From contig DATIXG010000114.1 in the NCBI GenBank assembly GCA_035518815.1, positions 1 to 64,000 of the forward strand: DNA of 64,000 bases, given 5' to 3'. Numbering within the stretch: position 1 is the first letter of the stretch; every line of letters starts with the position of its first letter. The DNA is from AG25 sp035518815 (lineage in GTDB: Bacteria; Gemmatimonadota; Gemmatimonadetes; Gemmatimonadales; GWC2-71-9). This document shows positions 42,863 through 50,796 of the stretch, one piece after another. Position numbers and translations under genes: made by a program. Below the pieces are notes generated by a model. That model was not told the DNA's origin. It was given only the letters and a program-made list of their open reading frames with translations, and searched no databases.

Positions 42863-43276
42863 ATGCCTCGTTGCGTCGTGACGCGCTGCGTCCATTTCAA
42901 CGCCGCCCATCGGCTCGCGAATCCCCGCCTGTCGGATGCGGAGAACACGGCGCTGTTCGGCGTGTGCGCGAACCCCAACTATCACGGCCACAACTACGAC
43001 GTCGAGATCTCGGTCGAAGGCGAAATCGATCCGGCCACGGGTTACGTGATGGACGTTCAGCGCATCAAGGAGATCGCCAACGAGTGCCTGCTGCGGCACC
43101 TCGATCACAAGAATCTGAACCTCGACGTTCCCTGGTTTCGCGACCTGAACCCGACGGCCGAGAACATCGCGGTGGTCTGCTGGCGGGTGCTCGCGCCCGC
43201 CGTCAAACCCGCGACCCTGAAGCGCATTCGGCTGTGGGAGACCGACCGAAACTACGTGGAGTACGATGGAACCTAA
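42863..43276 (+). CDS. 6-pyruvoyl-tetrahydropterin synthase-type protein
   Basis: 137 residues. Zinc ligands are H16 (HFNAAHRL), H41 and H43 (YHGHNY); catalytic C35 sits in FGVCANPN. The block GEIDPATGYVMDVQRIKEIA followed by LDHKNLNLDVPWF and the end LWETDRNYVEY match the animal-type PTPS closely, more than the shorter QueD layout. PTPS converts dihydroneopterin triphosphate to 6-pyruvoyl-tetrahydropterin. The next gene encodes GTP cyclohydrolase I, overlapping by 11 bases, followed by an SDR, so BH4 synthesis is the likely role; queuosine precursor synthesis is the alternative. Confidence 0.85.
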   Translation: MPRCVVTRCVHFNAAHRLANPRLSDAENTALFGVCANPNYHGHNYDVEISVEGEIDPATGYVMDVQRIKEIANECLLRHLDHKNLNLDVPWFRDLNPTAENIAVVCWRVLAPAVKPATLKRIRLWETDRNYVEYDGT

Positions 43277-43880
43277 GCGCGCGCTCCGAGCGGAACCCGC
43301 CGACCAGCCGACACCGCCCTTGGAAGAACTTGTACGCGGGCTCCTCGAGCAGCTGGGCGAGGACGTGACGCGCGAGGGCCTGGTGCAAACGCCCGCGCGG
43401 GTCGCGGCGTCGCTCAAGTGGCTGACGCGCGGCTATGGCATGTCGGTCGAGGACGTGATCGGCGACGCCCTCTATCACGAGAAGCACGACAATCTCGTCT
43501 GCGTGCGGGACATCGAGATCTATTCCCTGTGCGAGCACCACATGCTGCCGTTCTTCGGTCGCGCTCACGTGGCGTATCTGCCCAATGGCCGTCTCGTCGG
43601 GCTCTCCAAGATTCCCCGCGTGATCGAGGTGTTCGCGCGCCGGCTCCAGGTCCAGGAGCGGCTCACCGATCAGGTGGCGGACGCCCTGATGCGCGTGCTC
43701 GACCCGCGCGGCGTGGGCGTGGTGATCGAGGCGTATCACCTCTGCATGATGATGCGCGGGGTCGAGAAACAGAACTCGAAGACGGTGACGAGCGCGCTGC
43801 GCGGGGCGCTGCTCGAGGATGGCAAGACCCGCGACGAATTCCTGCGGCTGGTGCACGGCGGCCGCTCGGGCGCGGAGTGA
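43266..43880 (+). CDS. folE: GTP cyclohydrolase I
   Basis: 204 residues. Zinc ligands C89 and H92 in SLCEHHMLPF, and C160 in EAYHLCMMMRG; LVGLSKIPRVIEVFARRLQV is the GTP-binding block. It opens GTP to 7,8-dihydroneopterin triphosphate, the substrate of the PTPS encoded just upstream. The start overlaps that gene by 11 bases and its stop overlaps the SDR start as GTGA, so the three enzymes are probably co-translated. Confidence 0.95.
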   Translation: MEPKRALRAEPADQPTPPLEELVRGLLEQLGEDVTREGLVQTPARVAASLKWLTRGYGMSVEDVIGDALYHEKHDNLVCVRDIEIYSLCEHHMLPFFGRAHVAYLPNGRLVGLSKIPRVIEVFARRLQVQERLTDQVADALMRVLDPRGVGVVIEAYHLCMMMRGVEKQNSKTVTSALRGALLEDGKTRDEFLRLVHGGRSGAE

Positions 43881-44599
43881 GCGCGGGGCAGCAGCCCGCC
43901 GCCGCCTCCGCTTCTCCCCTCACCGGCCAGGTCGCGCTCGTCACGGGCGCGTCGCGCGGCATCGGACTCGCCGTGGCGGACGCGCTGTACGGCGCCGGCG
44001 CTCACGTGGTGCGCCTCGCCCGCAGTCTGACCGACCGCGAGCTCGACCGGCGCATGGACGTGCGCTGCGACTTGACGGACCCGAAGGCGGTCGAAGCCGT
44101 CGTCAGCCGCCTGCAGGGCTCGGATTTTCTCCCCGACATTCTCGTGAACAGCGCGGGCATTTTCTTCGTCAAGCCCATCGATGCAACGAGCCCCGCCGAC
44201 TTCGCCCAGACCATCGCGACGAACCTCACGGGGCCATTCCTGCTCGCGCGTCTGCTCGTGCCGGCGTTCAAACGGCGGGGCAGCGGCCACGTGGTGACGA
44301 TCGGGAGCATCGCGGACCACGCGGCGTTCCCCGGCAACGCGGCGTATGGCGCGAGCAAGTTTGGGCTCCGCGGGTTGCACGAGGTGTTGACGGCCGAAGT
44401 CGCTGGCAGTGGCGTGCGCACGACGCTGATCTCGCCCGGCCCCGTGGACACCCGCATGTGGGACTCCGTGAACCCCGATGCCCAGCCCGGGTTCACCAAG
44501 CGCAAGGACATGCTGCGCACGACCGACGTCGCCGCCGCGGTGTTGTTCGCGGTAACGCAGCGAGGGGTGACGGAGATACGACTGATGCCGGCAACATGA
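43877..44599 (+). CDS. Short-chain dehydrogenase/reductase (possible sepiapterin reductase)
   Basis: 240 residues from the GTG at 43877. NADP(H) motif VTGASRGIGLAVADAL, NSAG at the end of beta-4, catalytic serine in IGSIADHAAF and the YGASK catalytic Tyr-Lys. The C-terminal SPGPVDTRMWD is typical. Third gene of a PTPS-folE-SDR set, where the SDR would reduce 6-pyruvoyl-tetrahydropterin to BH4. Sequence alone cannot separate sepiapterin reductase from other SDRs. Its TGA overlaps the M23 ATG. Confidence 0.85.
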   Translation: MSAGQQPAAASASPLTGQVALVTGASRGIGLAVADALYGAGAHVVRLARSLTDRELDRRMDVRCDLTDPKAVEAVVSRLQGSDFLPDILVNSAGIFFVKPIDATSPADFAQTIATNLTGPFLLARLLVPAFKRRGSGHVVTIGSIADHAAFPGNAAYGASKFGLRGLHEVLTAEVAGSGVRTTLISPGPVDTRMWDSVNPDAQPGFTKRKDMLRTTDVAAAVLFAVTQRGVTEIRLMPAT

Positions 44600-46311
44600 A
44601 CGCGTTCCGCGCTCCGCGTTCCGCCTCACTCGCGCTCCTGACGCTGGTCAACGCACCGCACCTCGCCAGCACGCAACAGCTCCCCCCGCTCCCCGAGCCA
44701 GTCCCTGTCCTTGCCCTCGCGCAAGCGCCCGATCGGAGCGTGTGGGCCGGCACCTATGGCGCCGGGATCTATGTGCTCCGCGCGGGAGCCACGACTTGGG
44801 AGCACATCGCGCACTCGACCGACACCGCCGCGCATTCCATTTCCTGGGACTTCGTCCACGCCTTCGGGTTCGCCCCGCAGGGTGAGGTGTGGTACGGCAC
44901 CGTCGGTAACGGCTGGGGCGTCTCGCTCGACGGCGGGAAGACGTGGACCAACTGGGAATTGAAGCAGTTGGGTCCAGAGTGGCAGTACGTCGCCCCCAAC
45001 GGCATCGTCACACGGGGCGACACGGTCTATGTCGCGACCGCGGACGGGATCAAGCTGTCGTTCGACCGCGGCGCCACGTGGGCCGAGATCACCGACTCCG
45101 CGGGCGCGACGACGGCGCAGCACGTGTGGGGACGGATCGCAAATCAATACGTACTCGCGATCGCCGCGGGCGGGGATGGCAGTCTCTGGATCGCGCATCT
45201 GCGCGGCCTGGCGCGCTCCAGGGACGGCGGACGGACGTGGACGGAATACCCGACCTCCGATCGCGGGCGCGCGCTCATGGTTCAGAAGGACGGCTCCGTC
45301 TGGGTCGGGACGGAGGCCGGTCTGTATCGCTTCGACCCGGTGCGCCGCGCGCGACTCGCTCGCGTGAGTCTCCCTGCGGTGCAATCGCTCGCCGCCGCGC
45401 CGTCTGGCGACGTACACGCGCTCACGCTGGACGGTGTCTACGCGGCGACCGGCAAGCGACTCGGCTGCGACGCCGCGCCGCTCGTCACCTGCCGTCCTGA
45501 TCACGGGGCGCTGCCGGACACCGCGGTGCTCGCGCTGCGGCACACCTGGTTCGCGAGACCGATCGCCCTGACCGACCAGCCGTACATCGATCAGACCTAC
45601 CGCTTCGGCTCGACCATGGGCGGCAATTTCCAGCAGCACCAGGGCGTCGAGTTCAACAATCCGAACGGTACGCCGGTGCACGCCATTGGCGCCGGGGTCG
45701 TCGTGTTCGCCGGTCCGGCGGAGCAGGGGTCGAACACGGTGGCGATCCGGCACGACCGCACACTCAAGGCCTCCGACGGTGCGCGGTTTCTGTTTTCGGT
45801 CTACTATCACAACAGCGCGTTGCTCGTCACGGTGGGGCAGCGCGTGAACGAAGGGGACGTCATCGCGCGGGTGGGCAACACCGGCCGTGCCACGAACGAT
45901 CACCTCCACCTCGAGGTCCACGCGTCGCCGTACGATTCGGTGTCATTGATTGTCGATCCGAACGAGCGTTATCCGCGCTACACGACGAACCCGGAGCTGT
46001 GGATCGCGCCGCTCGCGGGGACGGGCGTCGTCGCGGGGCAGGTGTGGGACGCCGATGGCCGACCCGTGCAACAGGCACGCGTGTACGGGTTGGGGAAGGC
46101 CGAGCCGCAGGAGACGCCGTATGCGTATGCCGAGACCTATGGGGAGCACAATCATTCCGACCCTGCCTACCAGGAGCATTTCGCAGTGAGCGACGTGCCG
46201 CCGGGGGATTACACGCTGACTGTCACGGTGAACGACCGCCAGCTCACGCGCCGCGTGCGAGTGAAGGCGGGCGCGGTCACCTGGGTGGAGTTCCGGCCCG
46301 ATGCACATTGA
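44596..46311 (+). CDS. Secreted M23 peptidase with an N-terminal beta-propeller and a C-terminal carboxypeptidase-regulatory-like domain
   Basis: 571 residues; ATG overlaps the SDR stop (ATGA). A signal-like N-terminus ending ASTQ (about 27) is followed by sialidase-like repeats (SLDGGKTWTNWE, SFDRGATWAEIT, SRDGGRTWTEYP; about 40-290). Residues about 335-455 are a LytM/M23 domain: HQGVEFNNPNGTPVHAIGAG and LHLEVH carry the zinc histidines. A beta-sandwich (GTGVVAGQVWDADGRPVQ) follows. The first metal histidine (HxG) and final HxH are present, so activity on peptidoglycan cross-bridges is plausible. The 5' end is a short heptamer array. Confidence 0.75.
   Translation: MNAFRAPRSASLALLTLVNAPHLASTQQLPPLPEPVPVLALAQAPDRSVWAGTYGAGIYVLRAGATTWEHIAHSTDTAAHSISWDFVHAFGFAPQGEVWYGTVGNGWGVSLDGGKTWTNWELKQLGPEWQYVAPNGIVTRGDTVYVATADGIKLSFDRGATWAEITDSAGATTAQHVWGRIANQYVLAIAAGGDGSLWIAHLRGLARSRDGGRTWTEYPTSDRGRALMVQKDGSVWVGTEAGLYRFDPVRRARLARVSLPAVQSLAAAPSGDVHALTLDGVYAATGKRLGCDAAPLVTCRPDHGALPDTAVLALRHTWFARPIALTDQPYIDQTYRFGSTMGGNFQQHQGVEFNNPNGTPVHAIGAGVVVFAGPAEQGSNTVAIRHDRTLKASDGARFLFSVYYHNSALLVTVGQRVNEGDVIARVGNTGRATNDHLHLEVHASPYDSVSLIVDPNERYPRYTTNPELWIAPLAGTGVVAGQVWDADGRPVQQARVYGLGKAEPQETPYAYAETYGEHNHSDPAYQEHFAVSDVPPGDYTLTVTVNDRQLTRRVRVKAGAVTWVEFRPDAH
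44602..44624. repeat. Short heptamer array at the 5' end of the M23 gene
   Basis: GCGTTCC (44602-44608), GCGCTCC (44609-44615), GCGTTCC (44616-44622), i.e. GGAACGC-type heptamers on the other strand, as in copy E. They encode residues 3-9 of the signal peptide region. Confidence 0.5.
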
Positions 46312-46924
46312 GCTGACCGAGATGCTCGCGTGCCCGGAGCCGCACGCGCCGGACGTGCTGGTGCTCTCGACCGCCCAGATGAAGGGCCGGGTGGTGCAAT
46401 TCGGGCTCGTGGGATGTCCGGTCTGCCGGAAGGAGTATCTGATCGCGAATGGAGTCGTCGATTTCAGGGGACGGGGGACGGGGGATGTGGGACGGGGCCC
46501 CGCATCCACTCCTCCCCCGTCCCCCGTCCCCCGTCCCTCTGACGTTCCGACCCTCCAGGCCCTCCTCGATCTCTCCGGTCCCGGTGGCTTCGTCGTGCTG
46601 CTCGGCGACGCGACGCGGCATGCGGCGGGGCTCGCGAAGCTGATGGGCGGGATTCATTTCATCGGCGTGAATGCGCCGGCGGGAGTTCAGTCGTCACCGG
46701 ACCTGAGCCTGCTCGTGGCGCCGCGCGGCATTCCGCTGCGTGCGTCGGTGGCTCGGGGCGTCGTGGTAGGGGCGAGCATGGCGCGGGCGCCGTGGCTCGA
46801 GGAGGCTGTGCGGGTGTTGTTGCCGGGACGGCGGCTCGTGATCGAAGGAGAGTCGGCGGGGCGGCCGGCGGGGGTGAAGCAGTTGGCTGAGGGGGAAGGG
46901 GTGTGGGTGGGGGAGAAAGGGTAG
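46301..46924 (+). CDS. Trm112-like zinc-ribbon protein with a methyltransferase-like C-terminal half
   Basis: 207 residues; the start overlaps the M23 gene by 11 bases. Residues 1-50 resemble the Trm112/YcaR domain: MHIELTEMLACPEPHAPDVL and LVGCPVCRKEYLI, with only one cysteine in the first knuckle, so the zinc site may be incomplete. A heptamer-repeat hairpin adds residues about 56-79. The rest (LQALLDLSGPGGFVVLLGDA and LEEAVRVLLPGRRLVIEG) follows the strand pattern of a SAM-methyltransferase core without the glycine motif. Function unknown. Confidence 0.6.
   Translation: MHIELTEMLACPEPHAPDVLVLSTAQMKGRVVQFGLVGCPVCRKEYLIANGVVDFRGRGTGDVGRGPASTPPPSPVPRPSDVPTLQALLDLSGPGGFVVLLGDATRHAAGLAKLMGGIHFIGVNAPAGVQSSPDLSLLVAPRGIPLRASVARGVVVGASMARAPWLEEAVRVLLPGRRLVIEGESAGRPAGVKQLAEGEGVWVGEKG
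46468..46537. repeat. Near-perfect inverted heptamer hairpin (copy D) inside the Trm112-like gene
   Basis: Left arm 46468-46497: GGGACGG, GGGACGG, GGGATGT, GGGACGG, GG. Right arm 46506-46537, opposite strand: GGGACGG, GGGACGG, GGGACGG, GGGAGGA, GTGG. The right arm is the canonical 32-bp unit of element 1; the spacer is 8 bases. It is in frame and encodes a Gly/Arg then Pro/Ser-rich segment between two domains. Confidence 0.85.
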
Positions 46925-46933
46925 TACTCGTCT

Positions 46934-47596
46934 ATGGCGCGAATCGCATTCGCTCGCCGTCTCGCCCCTGCGGTGTCCATTGCAGTCATGCTGCTCGCGT
47001 GCTCGGATCCGCAGTCTGACGACTTTGTCTGGGCCAATGGTGCCGGTTGTCAGGCCGGCAGCCCCGCGCTAAGCCTCTCGGCAGCCCGGCACGATTCGCT
47101 GCCCGCCTACCCTGACAGCCTCCCTCTCTCCCTCGATGAAGTATTCTACCGCGCCGCGCTGCACACGCCTGGTGGGTTTGCAGGCGCCTATCTCGAGCCC
47201 GTGAATGGGCGAAACACCACCGTCCTCATGTTCGTCAACCTTACCAATGCCAGGGCCGCGCTCGACTCGCTGACGCCCTACTATCCATGGTCACACGCCT
47301 CTCTTGCCCCCGATTCGGTTCGATTCCGCAAAGTCCGCTGGGACTGGGTCCAGCTGTACGACTGGTACCGCTATCTGCTCATTGTTGCGGGGGTAGACGG
47401 ATTGTCTGTCACTGACATCCAGGAGGTCAACAACCGCTTGGAGTTCGGGGCCGCGACCGCCGAGGATCGCGGCCGGGTGCTGCGGCGGCTCTCCGAGCTC
47501 GGCGTACCGTGCTGGCTGGCGGCAGTGAGTGTACAGGGATACGCCGTACTCAAGGACGGGCACCGACCGCCCACCTCGGGCATCGTCGGGCCGTGA
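46934..47596 (+). CDS. Putative lipoprotein, unknown function
   Basis: 220 residues. A basic N-terminus (MARIAFARR), hydrophobic core and lipobox LLAC with C23 predict export and lipidation. The mature part is polar with alternating hydrophobic residues (LPAYPDSLPLSLDEVFYRAA, then HTPGGFAGAYLEP) and no recognised family. It starts 9 bases after the Trm112-like gene and ends shortly before the convergent Uma2 gene. Confidence 0.6.
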   Translation: MARIAFARRLAPAVSIAVMLLACSDPQSDDFVWANGAGCQAGSPALSLSAARHDSLPAYPDSLPLSLDEVFYRAALHTPGGFAGAYLEPVNGRNTTVLMFVNLTNARAALDSLTPYYPWSHASLAPDSVRFRKVRWDWVQLYDWYRYLLIVAGVDGLSVTDIQEVNNRLEFGAATAEDRGRVLRRLSELGVPCWLAAVSVQGYAVLKDGHRPPTSGIVGP

Positions 47597-47615
47597 GCGC
47601 ACAAGTTCTCAGAGC

Positions 47616-48188
47616 CTAAAGCACAGCGCCGAGCGAGCAGGAAAATCCGGTGACGACATCCTCGCCGTCGAGCGTTTCGTCCGCCCTCACGAAGGTATCG
47701 GTCCCGTCCTGCCGGTACACCCGCGCGAGGCGGCGTTGGGGATCCACAACCCACACGAGCCTCGTCCCGGCGGAGAGCCAGTCGCCGGCCTTCGCCAAGA
47801 CCTCACCGGGGCGGTCTCCCGGGGAGAGTACCTCGACGGCCAGGTCGGGCGCGAGTTCGGGGAACCCGATGGGCTCGGGCTCGATGAGGCGGTCGCTGCG
47901 AATGAAGGCGACGTCGGGTGCGCGGACGGTGTCGGGGTCGCGGAACAACGTGAAGCCGGTTTCCGCCGCGTACACCTGACCGAGGCGGTGCGCTGCCACG
48001 TGGTTGGCGAGGAGGCGAGAGATCTGCATGGCCACCCGCCCGTGTCGCCCTCCGGCCGGCTCCCGCACCACGAGCACGCCCTTCACAAGCTCTGTCCGCT
48101 TGTTGGGGATGTTGAGGTGGAGCAGCTGGTCCGCGGTCAACAGGGTTGGGCTTGGCATGTCGGGAACGTAGGTCGGCTCGGCAGGCAT
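47616..48188 (-). CDS. Uma2-family putative endonuclease (DUF820)
   Basis: 190 residues. The PD-(D/E)XK-type core of Uma2 is seen in VRAPDVAFIRSDRL (D), PDLAVEVLSPGD (E-V) and the later TRLVWVVDPQRR; LTADQLLHLNIPNKRTELV is the usual N-terminal block. Uma2 proteins are widespread, often in many copies, and of unproven role; nuclease fold is inferred from the family. It is transcribed alone, convergent with a lipoprotein gene. Confidence 0.8.
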   Translation of the reverse strand: MPAEPTYVPDMPSPTLLTADQLLHLNIPNKRTELVKGVLVVREPAGGRHGRVAMQISRLLANHVAAHRLGQVYAAETGFTLFRDPDTVRAPDVAFIRSDRLIEPEPIGFPELAPDLAVEVLSPGDRPGEVLAKAGDWLSAGTRLVWVVDPQRRLARVYRQDGTDTFVRADETLDGEDVVTGFSCSLGAVL

Positions 48189-48499
48189 CGCAAACTCAAA
48201 TCTTGTTCAACAGCTCAACGCAGAGTCAACACGCGCCCTGAGAGGGCGCGCTCGGCGCAGTGTGCGCCCTTACAGGGCGCATCCAATGCCGAGCCCGGCT
48301 TTAGCCCGGGTGATCCACGACGCTTCTATCCTTCGATGCAGGGGTGCGATTCGCCCGCTAACGCATGAAACCATGCAGACCACCAGTGCACATGGCGTGA
48401 GCGTGACTGGCCCGCGCCAGTGACGCCGCTCACGCCGAGTCTCGACCTCGAGTACGCCGGCGCACGGCCCGAACCTTGCCAGTTTCGGGGTAGCATGGT
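48189..48499. repeat. REP-like hairpin cluster in a gene-free 311-base region
   Basis: Three compact palindromes occur in 80 bases: CGCGCCCT/AGGGCGCG (48232-48239/48243-48250, GAG loop), TGCGCCCT/AGGGCGCA (48263-48270/48274-48281, TAC loop) and CCCGG/CCGGG (48294-48310). They resemble repetitive extragenic palindromes of the kind moved by RAYT transposases. The remaining 48311-48499 holds no ORF or clear signal. Confidence 0.55.
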
Positions 48500-48961
48500 G
48501 TGACGCGGCCTCGTCTCCACACACGCGAGAGGTGGCTCGTGCGCACGGACGCGTGGGGGGACTACTTGAGACTGCTCGTGCTTGTCGGGCTGTTGAGCGC
48601 GACCCTCATCCAGCGCAGTTCGGCGCAGCGCTGGGAGCCCGAGCATTGGGTCCTCGCCGCCACGAGCACGACCTTCATTCTCCTCGATTGGTCCACGAGC
48701 GCGGATGCGATTCGCCGGTGCGCCGAACCTGGCGTGATGTGCAGACCTTCGGTCGAGCAAAATCCGTTGATTGGACCGTCGCCCAGCCTCATGACCCTTC
48801 GTGCGTGGTGTCTCTTGGCGATCGGCGGAAACCTGGCCGTCGCGGCGCTGATACGAGATCGGTGGGCGCGAACGGCGTGGTTTGTCGGCGTGACCGCGAT
48901 CGAGTACGCGACGGTGTACCACAACGTCGGGGCGGGCTTCAGGGTCTCGTTGCGTCTCTAA
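48500..48961 (+). CDS. Small membrane protein, unknown function
   Basis: 153 residues from a GTG at 48500; a second GTG at 48539 (VRTDAWGDYLRL) is an equally good start. Four hydrophobic segments are visible (LRLLVLVGLLSATLI, HWVLAATSTTFILLDW, RAWCLLAIGGNLAVAALI, AWFVGVTAIEYATVY). There are no catalytic motifs and no family recognised. It is convergent with the acyl-CoA synthetase gene. Confidence 0.5.
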   Translation: MTRPRLHTRERWLVRTDAWGDYLRLLVLVGLLSATLIQRSSAQRWEPEHWVLAATSTTFILLDWSTSADAIRRCAEPGVMCRPSVEQNPLIGPSPSLMTLRAWCLLAIGGNLAVAALIRDRWARTAWFVGVTAIEYATVYHNVGAGFRVSLRL

Positions 48962-48975
48962 CACACGACGCGCTC

Positions 48976-50796
48976 CTACCCCTCCAGCGCCGCCGTCATC
49001 GCATCCCCCTCGGCGTACGTCCGGTCCACCAGCTCCTTGTACTTCTTCTCGACCACACGCCGCTTCACCTTGAGCGTCGGGGTCAGGTCGCCGGCCTCGA
49101 TCGTGAAGTCGTTCTCGAGCAGCACCACGCGCTTCGGCATCTCGAACTTCGCGAGATCGCGCAGCTCGCCCATCACTTCACGCTCGATTTTTGCCCGCAC
49201 GTCCGACAGCTCGATCAACGCGCGCCGGGACCCGAACTCGAGCCGCCGCTCGCGCGCCCACCCCTCGAGGCTCTCGAAGTTCGGCACGACGAGCATGATG
49301 GGGAACTTGCGCCTGTCGCCCAGCATCACGGCGTTCGTCACGAACTTGTTGGTCTTCACGAGATTCTCGATTGGCTGCGGCGCGACCTTCTTGCCGCCCG
49401 CGGTGACGATCAGATCCTTCTTACGGTCTGTGATCGTGAGGTAGCCGTCGGCGTCAAGTTCGCCGATGTCGCCGGTGTGGAACCACCCCTCGCTGTCGAT
49501 CGCTTCGCGCGTCGCCTCGGGCTTGTTGAAGTAGCCCTGCATGATCCCCGGTCCCTTGGCGAGAATCTCTCCGTCCCCGGCGATCTTCAACGTCACCTCG
49601 GGAATCGCGGGCCCCACGGTGCCGACCTTGATGCGCTCGATCGGGTTGACGGTCAGCACGGGCGATGTCTCGGTGAGCCCGTACCCCTCGATCACGGGGA
49701 GGCCGGCCGAGAACAGGAACTTCGCGATCTCGGCCGCGAGCGGAGCGCCGCCCGACACGAACATCTTGACCCTGCCGCCGGTGCGCGCGCGGAGCTTCGA
49801 GAACACGAGCCGGTCGGCAATCGCATGCTGCAGCGCCACCCCCGCGGGGACCGCGAGGCCCGCGAGGCGATACGTCGCCCACGCGTCGCCCACCTTCTTC
49901 CCCCAGAAGAAAATCCGCCGCTTGAGACCGCCGCCCGCGAGCGCGTTCTCGAGCACGCGCGCGTACACCTTCTCGTAGAACCGCGGGACCGACAGCACGA
50001 TGTTGGGATGCACCTCCCGCATGTTGTCCGCGACCTTGTCGAACGATTCGGCATAGGCGATGGTCACGCCGGTGTGCAGCAGGACATAGTCGACCATCCG
50101 CTCGAACACGTGGGAGAGCGGCAGCATCGACAAGCAGGTATCTCCCGCCACGATGGGGATGACCTGGAGGGCGCATTGCACGTTGGACCAGAGGTTGTCG
50201 TGCGACAGCATGACGCCTTTCGGGTCACCGGTCGTGCCCGATGTGTAAATGATCGTGGCGAGCTGGCGCGGCTCGACGGCGAGCGCCTCGGCGCGGAACT
50301 GCGGGTACTTGGCGCTGGCGCCGCGGCCGCGCGCTTCGAGGTCGGCAAAGCTCACCGCGCCGCTCTGCGCCGCCCCACCATCGAACACGACGACGTGACG
50401 CAGGGCGGGGAGGGCCGACCGCACCTCCTGGACCTTGGCGAGCTGTGTCGCGGTCGAGCAGAACACCGCCACCGCGCCAGCGTCTCGCAGGATGTACTCC
50501 ACCTGTTTCGCCGTTAGCGTTGGGTAGATCGGGACGTCGGCGGCCCGGGCGCACAGGCACCCGTAGTCCGCGATCGCCCACTCGGGACGGTTCTCCGAAA
50601 GGATCGCTACGCGGTCCCCCGCAGCCACACCCAGCTCGCGGAGCCCGAGCGACACGGCACGCACGCGGCCTTCGACTTCCGCGTGCGTGAGCCCGACCCA
50701 CTGATCCCCCGCCTTGTACCGGTACGCGGCCGGCAGGCGACCATGCTTTTCGACCGCGTCGAAGAAGAGACGGGTGAGAGTGCCTCCGGCGCTCAC
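48976..50796 (-). CDS. Long-chain fatty-acid-CoA ligase (AMP-binding)
   Basis: 606 residues from the GTG at 50794-50796, overlapping the Ig-like gene as GTGA. The ANL-superfamily signature IIYTSGTTGDPKGVMLSH, the gate motif GYGLTETSPVL, GWFHTGDIGELDADGYLTI and the catalytic lysine region TITDRKKDLIV are complete. It activates fatty acids to acyl-CoA through acyl-AMP. It is the last gene of a TPR - Ig-like - ligase set that shares overlapping stops and starts. The size matches AMP-dependent FAA1/FadD15-type ligases. Confidence 0.9.
   Translation of the reverse strand: MSAGGTLTRLFFDAVEKHGRLPAAYRYKAGDQWVGLTHAEVEGRVRAVSLGLRELGVAAGDRVAILSENRPEWAIADYGCLCARAADVPIYPTLTAKQVEYILRDAGAVAVFCSTATQLAKVQEVRSALPALRHVVVFDGGAAQSGAVSFADLEARGRGASAKYPQFRAEALAVEPRQLATIIYTSGTTGDPKGVMLSHDNLWSNVQCALQVIPIVAGDTCLSMLPLSHVFERMVDYVLLHTGVTIAYAESFDKVADNMREVHPNIVLSVPRFYEKVYARVLENALAGGGLKRRIFFWGKKVGDAWATYRLAGLAVPAGVALQHAIADRLVFSKLRARTGGRVKMFVSGGAPLAAEIAKFLFSAGLPVIEGYGLTETSPVLTVNPIERIKVGTVGPAIPEVTLKIAGDGEILAKGPGIMQGYFNKPEATREAIDSEGWFHTGDIGELDADGYLTITDRKKDLIVTAGGKKVAPQPIENLVKTNKFVTNAVMLGDRRKFPIMLVVPNFESLEGWARERRLEFGSRRALIELSDVRAKIEREVMGELRDLAKFEMPKRVVLLENDFTIEAGDLTPTLKVKRRVVEKKYKELVDRTYAEGDAMTAALEG

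Noticed and set aside
46466..46538. Heptamer hairpins considered as a CRISPR array
   Set aside because: The units are contiguous 7-mers without unique spacers, in inverted arms, and there are no cas genes.
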